A DNA stretch of 64,000 nucleotides from Micromonospora musae (GCF_003626635.1 NZ_RAZT01000008.1:186001-250000), one strand, 5' to 3'; counted from the stretch's first letter, positions 34,065 through 42,280 are shown. The notes: generated by a model not told the origin, from the letters alone. Numbers and translations are program-made.

Positions 34065-34185
34065 GTGCGCAATAGGGCTCATTACGCCCGTCTTTCGCGC
34101 GTCATTCTGCGCGAAACCGGGTGGCTGTGGCAACCGGTACCCGGATCGAGCAGGTCAATGTTTTGCGCCTGGGTAGTTTCGCGCA
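34065..34185. promoter_or_regulatory. Candidate operator region between SIS gene and DeoR-type gene
   Basis: The 197-base divergent spacer contains a perfect 8-bp inverted repeat TTTCGCGC (34093-34100) and GCGCGAAA (34109-34116). The same half-site TTTCGCGC recurs at 34178-34185, and near-matches TTTTGCGC at 34161-34168 and GCGCAAT at 34067. Repeats of this kind are expected for a DeoR-family repressor controlling both directions. Confidence 0.6.
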
Positions 34186-34237
34186 CTACTGTGCACGCAA
34201 TCAATCACCGAAGGTGCAGTCGCAGGAGGGCCCCCAG

Positions 34238-35023
34238 GTGGACCGGTACGCCAGATGGAACGCCCTGCTCGAGATGCTGACCGAGGACGGCCGGGTCAGC
34301 GTCGAGGAGGCGGCCGAGCGGCTGGACGTCTCCCAGGCGACCATCCGGCGGGACTTCGACCAGCTCGCCCAGCAGCAGATGATCACCCGTACCCGTGGTG
34401 GCGCGGTGGCCAACGGGGTCTCGTACGACCTGCCGCTGCGCTACAAGACCGCGAAGCATTCGGCGGAGAAGCAGCGGATCGGGGCCGCCGCGGCGGCGCT
34501 GGTCGTGCCCGGCACGGTGGTCGGCCTCAACGGCGGCACCACCAGCACCGAGGTGGCCCGCGCCCTGGCCGTACGACCGGACCTGAACACCAACACCGAC
34601 GGCGCCCAGTTGACCGTCGTGACGAACGCCCTGAACATCGCCAACGAACTGCTGGTCCGCTCCCGGATGAAGGTCGTGGTGGCCGGCGGCGTGGTCCGGC
34701 CGAAGTCGTTCGAGCTGGTCGGCCCCCTCGGTGGGGCGTTGCTGCGCGAGGTGACCCTCGACATCGCCCTGCTCGGCGTGGACGCGATCGACCCGCAGCT
34801 CGGTGCCGCCGCCCACCACGAGGGCGAGGCGGCGATGAACAGCCTGATGGTGGCCCGGGCCAAACGAGTGGTGATCATCGCTGACTCGTCCAAGCTGGGC
34901 GGTCACGCGTTCGCCCGGATCTGTTCGGTGGACCGGGTGGAGACCCTCGTCACCGACTCCGGCGCCGACCCCGCGGTGGTCGAGGCGTTCCGTCTCTCGG
35001 GCGTGCAGGTCGTCTGCGCCTGA
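34238..35023 (+). CDS. DeoR/GlpR-family transcriptional regulator
   Basis: The 261-residue protein has an N-terminal helix-turn-helix (VSVEEAAERLDVSQATIRRDF, then QQQMITRTRGGAV) and a C-terminal sugar-phosphate-binding domain with LNGGTTSTEVARAL, TNALNIANEL, GVDAIDPQLG and VVIIADSSKLG. This class represses sugar-phosphate pathways and is released by a phosphorylated intermediate. It is divergent from the amino-sugar operon, and probably controls it through the TTTCGCGC sites. GGAGG (34225-34229) precedes GTG 34238 by eight bases; upstream in-frame codons are not needed. Confidence 0.92.
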   Translation: MDRYARWNALLEMLTEDGRVSVEEAAERLDVSQATIRRDFDQLAQQQMITRTRGGAVANGVSYDLPLRYKTAKHSAEKQRIGAAAAALVVPGTVVGLNGGTTSTEVARALAVRPDLNTNTDGAQLTVVTNALNIANELLVRSRMKVVVAGGVVRPKSFELVGPLGGALLREVTLDIALLGVDAIDPQLGAAAHHEGEAAMNSLMVARAKRVVIIADSSKLGGHAFARICSVDRVETLVTDSGADPAVVEAFRLSGVQVVCA

Positions 35024-35098
35024 CCTGCGGAAAGGGTCGTCTTTTCGGGCACCGGCGACGGTCGGGGAGCCACTCCTGAACCCCTGGTCGGCGCGTCG

Positions 35099-35137
35099 GT
35101 GCATACCGCGTATTGCGCGGCCGTGCATACCGCGTAT
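35099..35137. promoter_or_regulatory. Two identical ATAC-CGC-GTAT palindromes upstream of an ABC operon
   Basis: The 15-mer GTGCATACCGCGTAT occurs at 35099-35113 and again at 35123-35137, 24 bases apart. Each contains the palindrome ATAC-CGC-GTAT. The spacing is a little over two helical turns, suiting cooperative binding of a dimeric regulator. They lie 40-78 bases before the ABC ATPase start. Confidence 0.6.
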
Positions 35138-35176
35138 GGTGTCCGCTGTCACGCCCACCATCGGGGGAGGTGCAGC

Positions 35177-36187
35177 TTGCCAGCTGTCCTGGAGATCGAA
35201 GGTCTACGGAAGACCTACAAGAGCCGTCGGCGCGGTACCCGCAACGCGCTGGACGGTTTCGACATGCGGGTGGAGGCCGGGCAGGTGCACGGCTTCCTCG
35301 GCCCCAACGGGTCGGGCAAGACCACGACCCTGCGTACGCTGCTCGGTCTGATCCGGCCCGACGGCGGACGGATGTCCATCCTCGGCCACCAGGTGCCCGA
35401 GGCGCTCCCGGTCGTCGCCGGACAGGTCGGCGCGATCGTGGAGAGCCCGCAGTTCTTTCCGCACTTCACCGCCCGGGACACGCTCTCCCTGCTGGCGTCC
35501 GCCGGCGACGTGCCGGCGAACCGGGTCGACGAGGTGCTGGAGCTGGTCGGGCTCCGCGACCGGGCCGGCGAGCGGGTCAAGACCTACTCGCTCGGCATGA
35601 AGCAGCGGCTCGCGGTCGCCTCGGCCCTGCTCAAGAACCCGAAGCTGCTGATCCTGGACGAGCCGGCCAACGGCCTCGACCCGGGCGGCATCCGGGAGAT
35701 GCGTACGCTCACCCGCAACCTCGCCGAATCCGGCATGACGGTGGTGCTGTCCAGCCACATCCTCGGCGAGATCCAGCTGATCTGCGACTCGGTCACCATC
35801 ATCTCGCTGGGCCGCCGGGTCGCGTTCGGTCCGGTCGACGAGGTGCTGGCGCAGCACTCCTCCGGTGCGGTGCGGGTACGCCTGGAGGCCGTGTCCGACC
35901 TGCCGGCCGCCGCCGACGCGCTCACCCGCTCGGGGATCCGCGTCACCGGGCAGGACGACCACCTGATGCTCGCCGGGGTCGACAAGCCGGCCGCGGTGAC
36001 CCGCATCCTCGCCGAGCAGGGTCTCTACGTCAGCGAGCTCTCGCCGGTGACCGTCGACCTGGAGAGCGTCTTCCTCGAACTGACCGCCACCGCGCCCGTT
36101 CCGGGCCAGCACCGGCAGGTCGACCAGTCCTTGAAGGTCGGTGGGCCGGAGCAGTCCGGTGCCACCGGAGGGGGGTGGGGGGCGTGA
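35177..36187 (+). CDS. ABC transporter ATP-binding protein
   Basis: The 336-residue subunit has Walker A FLGPNGSGKTTTLR, signature YSLGMKQRLAVAS, Walker B LLILDEPANGLDP and the switch histidine in VLSSHILGEI, followed by a DUF4162-like C-terminal region. This is the type that drives exporters of lipids, peptides or antibiotics (bacitracin/nisin immunity-like). I chose TTG 35177 because GGGGGAGG ends six bases upstream and family similarity begins at LEIEGLRKTY. It is coupled by a GTGA overlap to its permease. No regulator gene lies next to it, although operator-like palindromes do. Confidence 0.9.
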   Translation: MPAVLEIEGLRKTYKSRRRGTRNALDGFDMRVEAGQVHGFLGPNGSGKTTTLRTLLGLIRPDGGRMSILGHQVPEALPVVAGQVGAIVESPQFFPHFTARDTLSLLASAGDVPANRVDEVLELVGLRDRAGERVKTYSLGMKQRLAVASALLKNPKLLILDEPANGLDPGGIREMRTLTRNLAESGMTVVLSSHILGEIQLICDSVTIISLGRRVAFGPVDEVLAQHSSGAVRVRLEAVSDLPAAADALTRSGIRVTGQDDHLMLAGVDKPAAVTRILAEQGLYVSELSPVTVDLESVFLELTATAPVPGQHRQVDQSLKVGGPEQSGATGGGWGA

Positions 36188-37200
36188 GCCTCTACCGTAC
36201 GGAGTTGCGCCGGCTGACCAAGCGGCGATTCACCCGCTACATGACGCTGCTCGGCCTGCTGGTGCTCGTCGCCGTGGTGCTCGGGACGTTCTTCACCAAC
36301 CAGAAGCTCGACGCCGACGCCGTGGCCGGCGCCGAGCGCCAGGCCGACCGGCAGTACCAGGAGCAGGTCCGCTGGAGCGAGCAGGAGCGGGCCGCCTGTG
36401 AGGCGGCCAAGGCGGCCGGTACGCCGAACGACGGCCGCTACCCCGACGATTGTTCGATGATCACCGCGCCTCCGCGCGAGGCGATCGAGGCCTCGTGGTT
36501 CCTGCCGTCCACCTTCAACTTCCGGGAGACGTTCCCAGAGACGCTGATCCCGTTCGCGGCGATCCTGGCCCTGGTCGGCTTCGTGATCGGCGCGTCCTTC
36601 GTCGGCGCCGAGTGGAGCAGCGGCGGGATGATGAATCTCCTGCTGTGGCGGCCCAAGCGGCTGACCGTACTGCTGACCAAGCTCGCGGCGCTGCTCACCG
36701 GGATGCTCGCGGTGACCCTGCCCGCCGCGGTGGCGTGGTTCGCCGGGTTCTGGCTGGTCGCCACGTTCCGTGGCACTACCGAGAAGGTGACCAGCGGGGT
36801 GTGGCAGTCAGTCACCCTGACCGGGCTGCGCGCCGTGGTGCTGGTGCTGGTCGTCACCACGGTGGGCTTCGCCCTGGCCTCGCTGGGACGGCACACCGCG
36901 ATGGCCCTCGGCGGCGTGGTCGCGGTGGCGGTGGTCGGCCAGTTCGGGCTGGGCATCCTGCTGGAGATGGCGAACGTCCGGTTCCCGCAGGTCTGGCTGC
37001 TGCCGACGTACGTGCTCGCCTGGATGCAGAAGAAGGTGACGCTGCAAGACTGGGAGTCGTGCAACGCCACGGTCTTCGGGGAGTGCAAGCCCGAGACGTT
37101 CGACATCACCTGGCAGCAGTCGTCGGTGCTGCTGGTGGTGGGCGTCGCGGCCGTCCTCGGCGCGGCGCTCTGGGCGATGCGTCGCCGCGACATCTCCTGA
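36184..37200 (+). CDS. ABC transporter permease
   Basis: The 338-residue permease has six predicted helices. The first is near residue 18-38, then a long extracytoplasmic loop of about 80 residues containing two cysteines (RAACEAA and PDDCSM), then helices near 120-140, 165-185, 220-240, 245-265 and 305-325. A second hydrophilic loop also has two cysteines (WESCNATVFGECK); disulfides are plausible. It is the partner of the preceding ATPase, overlapping it by four bases. The substrate is unknown. Confidence 0.88.
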   Translation: MSLYRTELRRLTKRRFTRYMTLLGLLVLVAVVLGTFFTNQKLDADAVAGAERQADRQYQEQVRWSEQERAACEAAKAAGTPNDGRYPDDCSMITAPPREAIEASWFLPSTFNFRETFPETLIPFAAILALVGFVIGASFVGAEWSSGGMMNLLLWRPKRLTVLLTKLAALLTGMLAVTLPAAVAWFAGFWLVATFRGTTEKVTSGVWQSVTLTGLRAVVLVLVVTTVGFALASLGRHTAMALGGVVAVAVVGQFGLGILLEMANVRFPQVWLLPTYVLAWMQKKVTLQDWESCNATVFGECKPETFDITWQQSSVLLVVGVAAVLGAALWAMRRRDIS

Positions 37201-37260
37201 TGTCGAGCCGCGACTGAGGACGTCGACCGCGGTCCTGAACTCCGCTGTCGAGCACCGGCG

Positions 37261-37296
37261 AGGGCCGTCCACCGGGGAGACCCGATGGGCGGCCCT
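37261..37296 (+). terminator. Terminator hairpin after the ABC permease
   Basis: 16-base arms (37261-37276 and 37281-37296) pair with two mismatches around the loop GAGA. The end of the stem is AGGGCCG/CGGCCCT. It lies 60 bases after the permease stop. Confidence 0.7.
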
Positions 37297-37453
37297 GTCG
37301 CTCGGGCGAGCCTTGTGAAACGGACCCTGGTCGCTGCTGCGCGACCAGTGCGTCGATGGCCCGAAGCGCCGGATGCGACGGGCGTCCGCCCTGGTTAGGC
37401 TGGTGTCCCCGGTCGGCTGTCCCCGCTGCCGGCCCGTCCGACCGAGGAGCGCC

Positions 37454-37981
37454 ATGCAGCCTGCCGACGCCGCCCCGGCCGCCGCCGAGCCGCCCACGAC
37501 CACTCCCGCGGAGTCCGCCGACACCGCACGGACCCCCAATCCCCGTACCGGCGAACAGGTGACCGAAGCCGCGTCCCGAGTGACGTCCCGGCCCGTGCCA
37601 CCGCCCCGGCCCGCGCCCGCAGTGGAGGCCGTTCCCGGTGACAGCACCAGCACTGTTGCTGGCGACGTCGTCGAGGAGGACGGCGCGGCGGCGACGGCGC
37701 AGGCCGCGGCGGAGACCGTCGGCCCGACGGCGGACGCGGCCCGGACGGCGGCCGGGCTCACCGAGCGTGAGCAGGCGATTCTCGCGTTCGAGCAGCAGTG
37801 GTGGCGGCACGCCGGGGCGAAGGAGCAGGCGATCCGGGACGTCTTCGGTCTCTCGGCGACCCGCTACTACCAGCTGCTCAACGGACTGCTCGACAACCCG
37901 GCCGCGCTCGCCGCCGAGCCGGTGCTCATCGGTCGGCTGCGCCGCCTGCGCTCGTCCCGGGCCCGGAACCGGCGCCGCTGA
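37454..37981 (+). CDS. DUF3263-domain protein
   Basis: The 175-residue protein has about 95 disordered Ala/Pro/Thr-rich residues, followed by a compact C-terminal DUF3263 domain: TEREQAILAFEQQWWRHAGAKEQAIRD, then FGLSATRYYQLLNGLLDNP and a basic tail ending RSSRARNRRR. DUF3263 is a helix-turn-helix-like actinobacterial domain, probably DNA-binding; FGLSATRYYQLLN reads as the recognition helix region. GAGGAGC ends just before ATG 37454. It is a single gene. Confidence 0.85.
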   Translation: MQPADAAPAAAEPPTTTPAESADTARTPNPRTGEQVTEAASRVTSRPVPPPRPAPAVEAVPGDSTSTVAGDVVEEDGAAATAQAAAETVGPTADAARTAAGLTEREQAILAFEQQWWRHAGAKEQAIRDVFGLSATRYYQLLNGLLDNPAALAAEPVLIGRLRRLRSSRARNRRR

Positions 37982-38379
37982 CGCCTCGGCGGTACGGAAC
38001 GGGTTCGCGCCGCTGCCGGCGACCCAGCAGCGAGGACCGGGGCCGCCTCGTCCTCGATGTCGCGGTTGACCGGCTCGGCCCCGCGACTGCCCGGCAGAGC
38101 CCGCGCGTACGTCGATCACGACCTGGGGTCGACGTCCCGTCTCGCCCTGCCGGGGGATCCGCCCGGCTGCGCGCCTCCGGTCACCCCGTCGGGGATGGCC
38201 CCGCTCGTCCGATCGTGCCCGTCGATCGTCCGGCCCGCCGAGCCGGCCTGGTCTGGCCGGATCCCGGCCCCGCCGACGCCACCACCGGTCGGTGACCAAC
38301 GAATGTCGCCGGACCCGACGGGTAGGCGGCAGACGTCCCGGGTTCGACCGTGGCCGGGGGCAGAGGAAGGGAGCGTGTG
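37982..38379. other. Gene-free interval, no recognised feature
   Basis: 398 bases without a convincing gene. The open frames across it lack ribosome-binding sites, family similarity and consistent third-position bias. It presumably holds the promoter of the operon starting at 38380. A lone GGGTAG at 38320-38325 resembles a stress-sigma -10 box but has no GTTT at the right distance. Confidence 0.5.
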
Positions 38380-39042
38380 ATGACGGCGATCAACAGGAAC
38401 AGACCGCCGGACAGCACCACCGGGCAGGCCCGCCAGCAGGCCTCCCGGATCGGTCACTCGACCGCGCAGGCCGGCAGCCAGGTCGGTCACGCCATGGCCG
38501 AGCAGGGCCGCGAAGTGACCGCACAGGCGCGCCAGCAGGTGCGGAACCTGGGCGGCGAGGCCGGCTCGCAGCTGCGTGACCAGGCCGAGTCGCAGAAGCA
38601 CCGAGCCGCCGACGGGTTGCGTGGTCTCGGCCGCGACCTCGACTCGATGGCGCAGGGCAGTGAGTCGCAGCTCGCCGGTGAGGCCGTCCGCCGGGCGGCG
38701 GACGTGGCGCAGCGGGCTGCCGGATGGCTCGACGAGAACGAACCCGCCGACGTGCTGCACGAGGTACGCGGGTACGCCCGCCGGCATCCGGGCGCGTTCC
38801 TGGCCGGTGCGGCGGTTACCGGACTGCTCTTCGGCCGGTTCGTCCGGAACATGGGTTCGTCCGGCAACGGGCGGCGCCCGGGTGGCCAGCTGAACCAGCC
38901 GACGGAAGCCGGCCCGTACCAGCAGCAGGTCGGCACACCGTACGAGGCAGCGGGCCCGTACGCCGGGATGCAGCGGGCGCAGAACATCTCGCCCGACGGC
39001 CGGCGCCAGGACCCGGGGATCTCCGGCGGGGTGGCACCGTGA
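38380..39042 (+). CDS. Membrane-anchored helical protein (YqjD/DUF883-like layout)
   Basis: The 220-residue protein begins with about 140 residues of polar helix rich in Gln, Ala and Arg with a heptad-like character. One membrane segment follows (GAFLAGAAVTGLLFGRFVRN), with the preceding HEVRGYARRHP giving the look of E. coli YqjD/ElaB tail-anchored proteins. A disordered Gly/Pro/Gln tail follows. YqjD binds ribosomes at the membrane in stationary phase; whether that applies here is inference. GGAAGGGAG precedes the ATG. Its TGA overlaps the next start (GTGA), so it is coupled to a holin-X protein gene. Confidence 0.75.
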   Translation: MTAINRNRPPDSTTGQARQQASRIGHSTAQAGSQVGHAMAEQGREVTAQARQQVRNLGGEAGSQLRDQAESQKHRAADGLRGLGRDLDSMAQGSESQLAGEAVRRAADVAQRAAGWLDENEPADVLHEVRGYARRHPGAFLAGAAVTGLLFGRFVRNMGSSGNGRRPGGQLNQPTEAGPYQQQVGTPYEAAGPYAGMQRAQNISPDGRRQDPGISGGVAP

Positions 39043-39431
39043 GCGCCCCGGTGACGGAGCGCACCCAGTCGGTCGGCGACCTGCTGGGTGACGTGACCCG
39101 CGACATGTCCACCCTGCTCCGTCAGGAGGTGGACCTCGCCAAGGCGGAACTGCGCGAGGAGGCCGTCCAGGCCGGTAAGGCCGGCGGCATGTTCGGGGGC
39201 GCGGCGCTGGCCGGCTTCCTGACGGTGTTGTTCCTCTCGTACGCGGCCTGGTGGGGGCTGTCGAACGTGATGGACCAGGGCTGGGCCGCGCTGATCGTGG
39301 CGGCCTTCTGGGCGGTGGTCACCGCCATCACGGCTGTGGTCGGGCGGTCGAAGCTCAAACAGCTCCGTGAGGTGCTGCCGCGGACGCAGCAGACCGCACG
39401 GCAGATGCCGGACGCGTTGCGCGGCCGGTGA
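39039..39431 (+). CDS. Phage_holin_3_6 / YqjE-like membrane protein
   Basis: The 130-residue protein has an N-terminal amphipathic helix (LLRQEVDLAKAELREEA) and two membrane helices (GGAALAGFLTVLFLSYAAWW and ALIVAAFWAVVTAITAVVG), then a basic tail. This is the actinobacterial holin-X superfamily III pattern, equivalent to E. coli YqjE. Despite the name there is no phage context; it is a chromosomal stress-type module. It is translationally coupled to the preceding YqjD-like gene and 19 bases before the DUF3618 gene. Confidence 0.85.
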   Translation: MSAPVTERTQSVGDLLGDVTRDMSTLLRQEVDLAKAELREEAVQAGKAGGMFGGAALAGFLTVLFLSYAAWWGLSNVMDQGWAALIVAAFWAVVTAITAVVGRSKLKQLREVLPRTQQTARQMPDALRGR

Positions 39432-39450
39432 TCCGGCCGGGAGGGAGCAG

Positions 39451-40116
39451 ATGATGTCGACCGATGCGGATCGGATCCGACAGCAGATCGAACACACCCG
39501 GCGAGATCTGAGTGACAACATCGACGCGCTGGCCGACAAGGTCAGCCCGCGCCGGATAGCGGGCGACCGCGTCGGGGAGGCGCGTGGTGCGCTCACCCGG
39601 ATGAAGGAGAAGGTGATGGGTAGCTCGGCACACATGGGGGACGGCGCCGGACAGCGCATGTCCTCCGCCGCCGGCTCGGCCCAGCAGATGGGCCAGCAGG
39701 CCGGGCAGCGGATGTCCTCCGCCGCCGGTTCCATGCGGGACGAGGCCCGCTCGGTCGGGCAGCAGTCCCGGGAGCAGATGCACGGCAACCCGCTGGCGGC
39801 CGGCCTGATCGCCTTCGGCGCGGGCCTGCTGGTCTCCGCCCTGCTGCCGGCGAGCCGTCGCGAACGGCAGCTGGCCGGGCAGGCCCGGGGCATGATGAGC
39901 CAGCAGGTCGGCCAGCACGCGGGCGAGCTGCGTGAGCAGGCCGGCCAGTTCGGTCACCAGTTCCGCGACAACATGCGGCAGCCGGCCCGGCAGGCGGCGC
40001 AGTCCGTCGGGTCCACGGCCATCCGGGGCGCGGGCGCCGTACGGGAGCAGGGCCGCTCGGCCGCCCACCAGATGCGTGGGCAGGCGCAAGAGGCCGCCGG
40101 TGAACTCCGCCGTTGA
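39451..40116 (+). CDS. DUF3618 protein
   Basis: The 221-residue protein opens with DADRIRQQIEHTRRDLSDNIDALADKV, the DUF3618 signature. A Gln/Ser/Met-rich region contains an internal duplication: GQRMSSAAGS occurs twice, 19 residues apart. A membrane segment follows (LAAGLIAFGAGLLVSALL), then another Gln-rich helix. It is part of the same operon as the YqjD/YqjE-like pair; such trios accompany stress genes in actinobacteria. GGGAGGGAG precedes ATG 39451; ATG 39454 is equally possible. Confidence 0.85.
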   Translation: MMSTDADRIRQQIEHTRRDLSDNIDALADKVSPRRIAGDRVGEARGALTRMKEKVMGSSAHMGDGAGQRMSSAAGSAQQMGQQAGQRMSSAAGSMRDEARSVGQQSREQMHGNPLAAGLIAFGAGLLVSALLPASRRERQLAGQARGMMSQQVGQHAGELREQAGQFGHQFRDNMRQPARQAAQSVGSTAIRGAGAVREQGRSAAHQMRGQAQEAAGELRR

Positions 40117-40993
40117 GCCGGTGCGGGCGGTGGGGCGGGCTCCGCTGATGCGGGTCCGCTCCGCCTCCGCTCCAGCGCCCGGGCGGGAGGTGAACGAGGA
40201 CGTCGTCTTCCGGTTCGGATCGTTGGTCGGCGTCCTCGACGGCGCCACCGTCCCCGAGGGCTTCGACACCGGCTGCGTACACGGGCCGGAGTGGTACGTG
40301 CGGCACCTGGCCGCCCGGATCGGACTGGCCGAGGCGGCGCGGCCGACGGCGTCGTTGATGAGCAACCTCGCTGCGGCCATCCTCGCGGTACGCGCCGACC
40401 ACGACGGCGACTGCGACCTGGACCATCCGGGCACCCCCTCCAGCACCGTCTGCCTGCTCCGGGAGGGCGGCGACCAGGCGGACTACCTGGTGCTCTGTGA
40501 CAGCCCGCTGGTGCTGGACGCCGGTGGCCGGATCAGCGTCGTCTCCGACGACCGGCTGGATCGGGCGATGGCCGACCTCCGGGAGACCGTCGCCGCGGTG
40601 CCGGCCGGCGCGATGGCGGACCGGCTGACCCGGTTCCGGCGGGCCGTCGGCCTGCAGCGGGAACGCATGAACAAGACGCACGGGTACTGGGTGGCGGCCG
40701 CCGATCCCGACGCGGCGTACCACGCGGTGACCGGCACGGTGCCCCTGCACGGGCCGGGCGCGCTGCGACGGGCCGCGCTGCTCAGCGACGGGGCCTCCAG
40801 CGCGGTGGAGCAGTTCGGCCTCGTCGACTGGCCGGGGCTGCTCGATCTGGTGAGCACGGACGGGCCGGGTGCGTTGATCGACCAGGTCCGGACCGCCGAA
40901 CGGGACCTCGCCGACCGGCTGCGCCGGCACAAGAGCGTCGACGACGCGTCCGTGGTGCTCTGCGAGTTCGGTCCGGGCCGTAGCGGAGCGTGA
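40100..40993 (+). CDS. PP2C-like protein phosphatase
   Basis: The 297-residue protein has PP2C-type metal motifs: GREVNEDVVFRFGSLVGVLDGAT near the N-terminus, TVCLLREGG, ALLSDGASSAV and the terminal DDASVVLCEFG. These fit a stand-alone metal-dependent serine/threonine phosphatase of the PPM family, although spacing is divergent. GTG 40100 overlaps the DUF3618 gene by 17 bases and has GAGG upstream; ATG 40148 is an alternative. Phosphatases of this class often act in partner-switching control of stress sigma factors, which would suit the neighbouring gas-vesicle promoter (inference). Confidence 0.78.
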   Translation: MNSAVEPVRAVGRAPLMRVRSASAPAPGREVNEDVVFRFGSLVGVLDGATVPEGFDTGCVHGPEWYVRHLAARIGLAEAARPTASLMSNLAAAILAVRADHDGDCDLDHPGTPSSTVCLLREGGDQADYLVLCDSPLVLDAGGRISVVSDDRLDRAMADLRETVAAVPAGAMADRLTRFRRAVGLQRERMNKTHGYWVAAADPDAAYHAVTGTVPLHGPGALRRAALLSDGASSAVEQFGLVDWPGLLDLVSTDGPGALIDQVRTAERDLADRLRRHKSVDDASVVLCEFGPGRSGA

Positions 40994-41096
40994 AGCACCG
41001 GGCGGTGCCAGCCGACCGGGCGGTCCCGCTCGACGGACCGTCAGTAGCGACCCAACGGGGTGGACTTCTGCCGGTGAGAGCGGCAAACTGCGCCAC

Positions 41097-41606
41097 GTGA
41101 CGGGTGCGGTCCGGTTGGAGCCGATGAGCGAACGGCACCTCGAGCCGTTGCTCTCCGTAGCGGCAGCCGAGGCGGAGCCGGGCGAGGTGATGCCGCCGGT
41201 GGAGGCACCGGCCGGCTGGTCGCACGCACGCCGGGAGGCCTTCCGCGACTTCCACCGCGCCAGCTTCGCCGGGCTCGGCGGTCCGACCCGCACCCAGATG
41301 TACGCGATCCTGGCCGGCGGCGAGGTGGTGGGGATGGTCCGGATGACCCGACGCGACCAGCCCGGCACCGTCGAGACCGGTATGTGGCTGGGCCGGTCGG
41401 CGCGCGGTCAGGGCCTCGGCGGCGCGGCTCTTCGGGAATTGCTCAACGAGGCCGCTGCGGCCGGCATGCGTACCGTTGTCGCGGAGACGACTCCGGACAA
41501 CACGCAGGCGCTTCAAGTGCTCGGGAAATCCGGTGCCGAACTGCGTTCCGACGGCGAGAAGGTGTACGCCGAAATCTCCCTCGACGCCACACCGCCGGCG
41601 CTCTGA
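41097..41606 (+). CDS. GNAT-family N-acetyltransferase
   Basis: The 169-residue protein has the GNAT acetyl-CoA-binding loop GRSARGQGLGGAALREL (R/Q-x-x-G-x-G/A) and the C-terminal DNTQALQVLGKSGAEL segment, typical of RimJ/RimL-like enzymes. The acceptor is unknown. GTG 41097 starts the family-like segment TGAVRLEPMSERH. It stands alone before the gas-vesicle promoter region. Confidence 0.87.
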   Translation: MTGAVRLEPMSERHLEPLLSVAAAEAEPGEVMPPVEAPAGWSHARREAFRDFHRASFAGLGGPTRTQMYAILAGGEVVGMVRMTRRDQPGTVETGMWLGRSARGQGLGGAALRELLNEAAAAGMRTVVAETTPDNTQALQVLGKSGAELRSDGEKVYAEISLDATPPAL

Positions 41607-41674
41607 CACCATTCTTGCGGTAGTCGCCCCGGTGCCCACTTCTCGCCCCTGAGCTGCATGTAAAGGCCCCGACG

Positions 41675-41795
41675 CCCGTTTTGGCGGCTCATTGCACCGC
41701 CTTCGTAATTCAATTCTCCGGGCGCGCCACGAAATTGCTCCTGCGGTTTCGAAATCTGACCCTCGGGTACTGCCCGCCGGGTCCGCCAAAACGGG
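41675..41795 (+). promoter_or_regulatory. Stress-sigma-type promoter inside a 13-bp inverted repeat, upstream of gas-vesicle genes
   Basis: GTTT at 41746-41749 and GGGTAC at 41765-41770 are 15 bases apart, matching the GTTT-N14-16-GGGTA consensus of SigB/SigF-type factors. Transcription would start near 41777, about 114 bases before the first gene. CCCGTTTTGGCGG (41675-41687) has an exact inverted copy at 41783-41795, so the repeat brackets the promoter from about -100 to +18 and could be a regulator's double operator. Confidence 0.6.
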
Positions 41796-41890
41796 ACGCC
41801 TGAGGGAGAGTCCCGGCCACGTCGATCAGCGGGCCCCTTTCGGCCCCGACGGCGACAGGCGTCCGAACAGCGGGGAGCGAAGGAGAATTG

Positions 41891-42280
41891 ATGAACAGAG
41901 GAGCAGGAATCGGACTCGCGGTGGGCCTCGGCTATCTGATCGGTCGTCGCCGCAAACTGCGTACCGCCCTCGCCCTTGCCGCCGCCGTCGCGGCGGGCCG
42001 GGCGAGCATGCATCCGGACGGATTGTTGAAGCGGGGCACGGACCTGTTGAATTCCTCCCCCCACCTGGGCAACCTCGGCCGCCTCGGCGGCCCGCTGGCC
42101 ATGGCCGGCAAGGCGGCGGCCACCGCCGCCGCCGGCAGTGGGGTCGACGCGCTCAGCGGCAAGCTGCACGACTCGGCCAACGCGCTACGCCGCCGCACCG
42201 CCTCGATCAGCGGTCAGGCGTCCGGCGCCGAGCAGTCGACGGACGAGGCCGAGCCCGCCGGCCAGCGGCGGAGGCGATGA
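41891..42280 (+). CDS. Small gas-vesicle-cluster protein (GvpY-like position)
   Basis: The 129-residue protein has a hydrophobic N-terminus (GAGIGLAVGLGYLIGRRRKL, then ALALAAAVAAGRA). The rest is polar with GTDLLNSSPHLGNLGRLGGPLAMAGKAAATAAA. It looks membrane- or vesicle-associated. In Streptomyces a pair called gvpY-gvpZ accompanies the gas-vesicle genes, and this gene takes the gvpY position next to an SRPBCC protein; I have not aligned it. GGAG before ATG 41891. Its stop overlaps the next start (ATGA). Confidence 0.7.
   Translation: MNRGAGIGLAVGLGYLIGRRRKLRTALALAAAVAAGRASMHPDGLLKRGTDLLNSSPHLGNLGRLGGPLAMAGKAAATAAAGSGVDALSGKLHDSANALRRRTASISGQASGAEQSTDEAEPAGQRRRR

Noticed and set aside
37982..38379. 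A 107-codon frame at 38057-38380
   Set aside because: No start signals, Pro/Arg-rich composition and no family resemblance; probably a chance frame.
39039..39431. A prophage, from the 'phage holin' family label
   Set aside because: The family is chromosomal in actinobacteria (YqjE-like). No other phage genes, integrase or endolysin are nearby.
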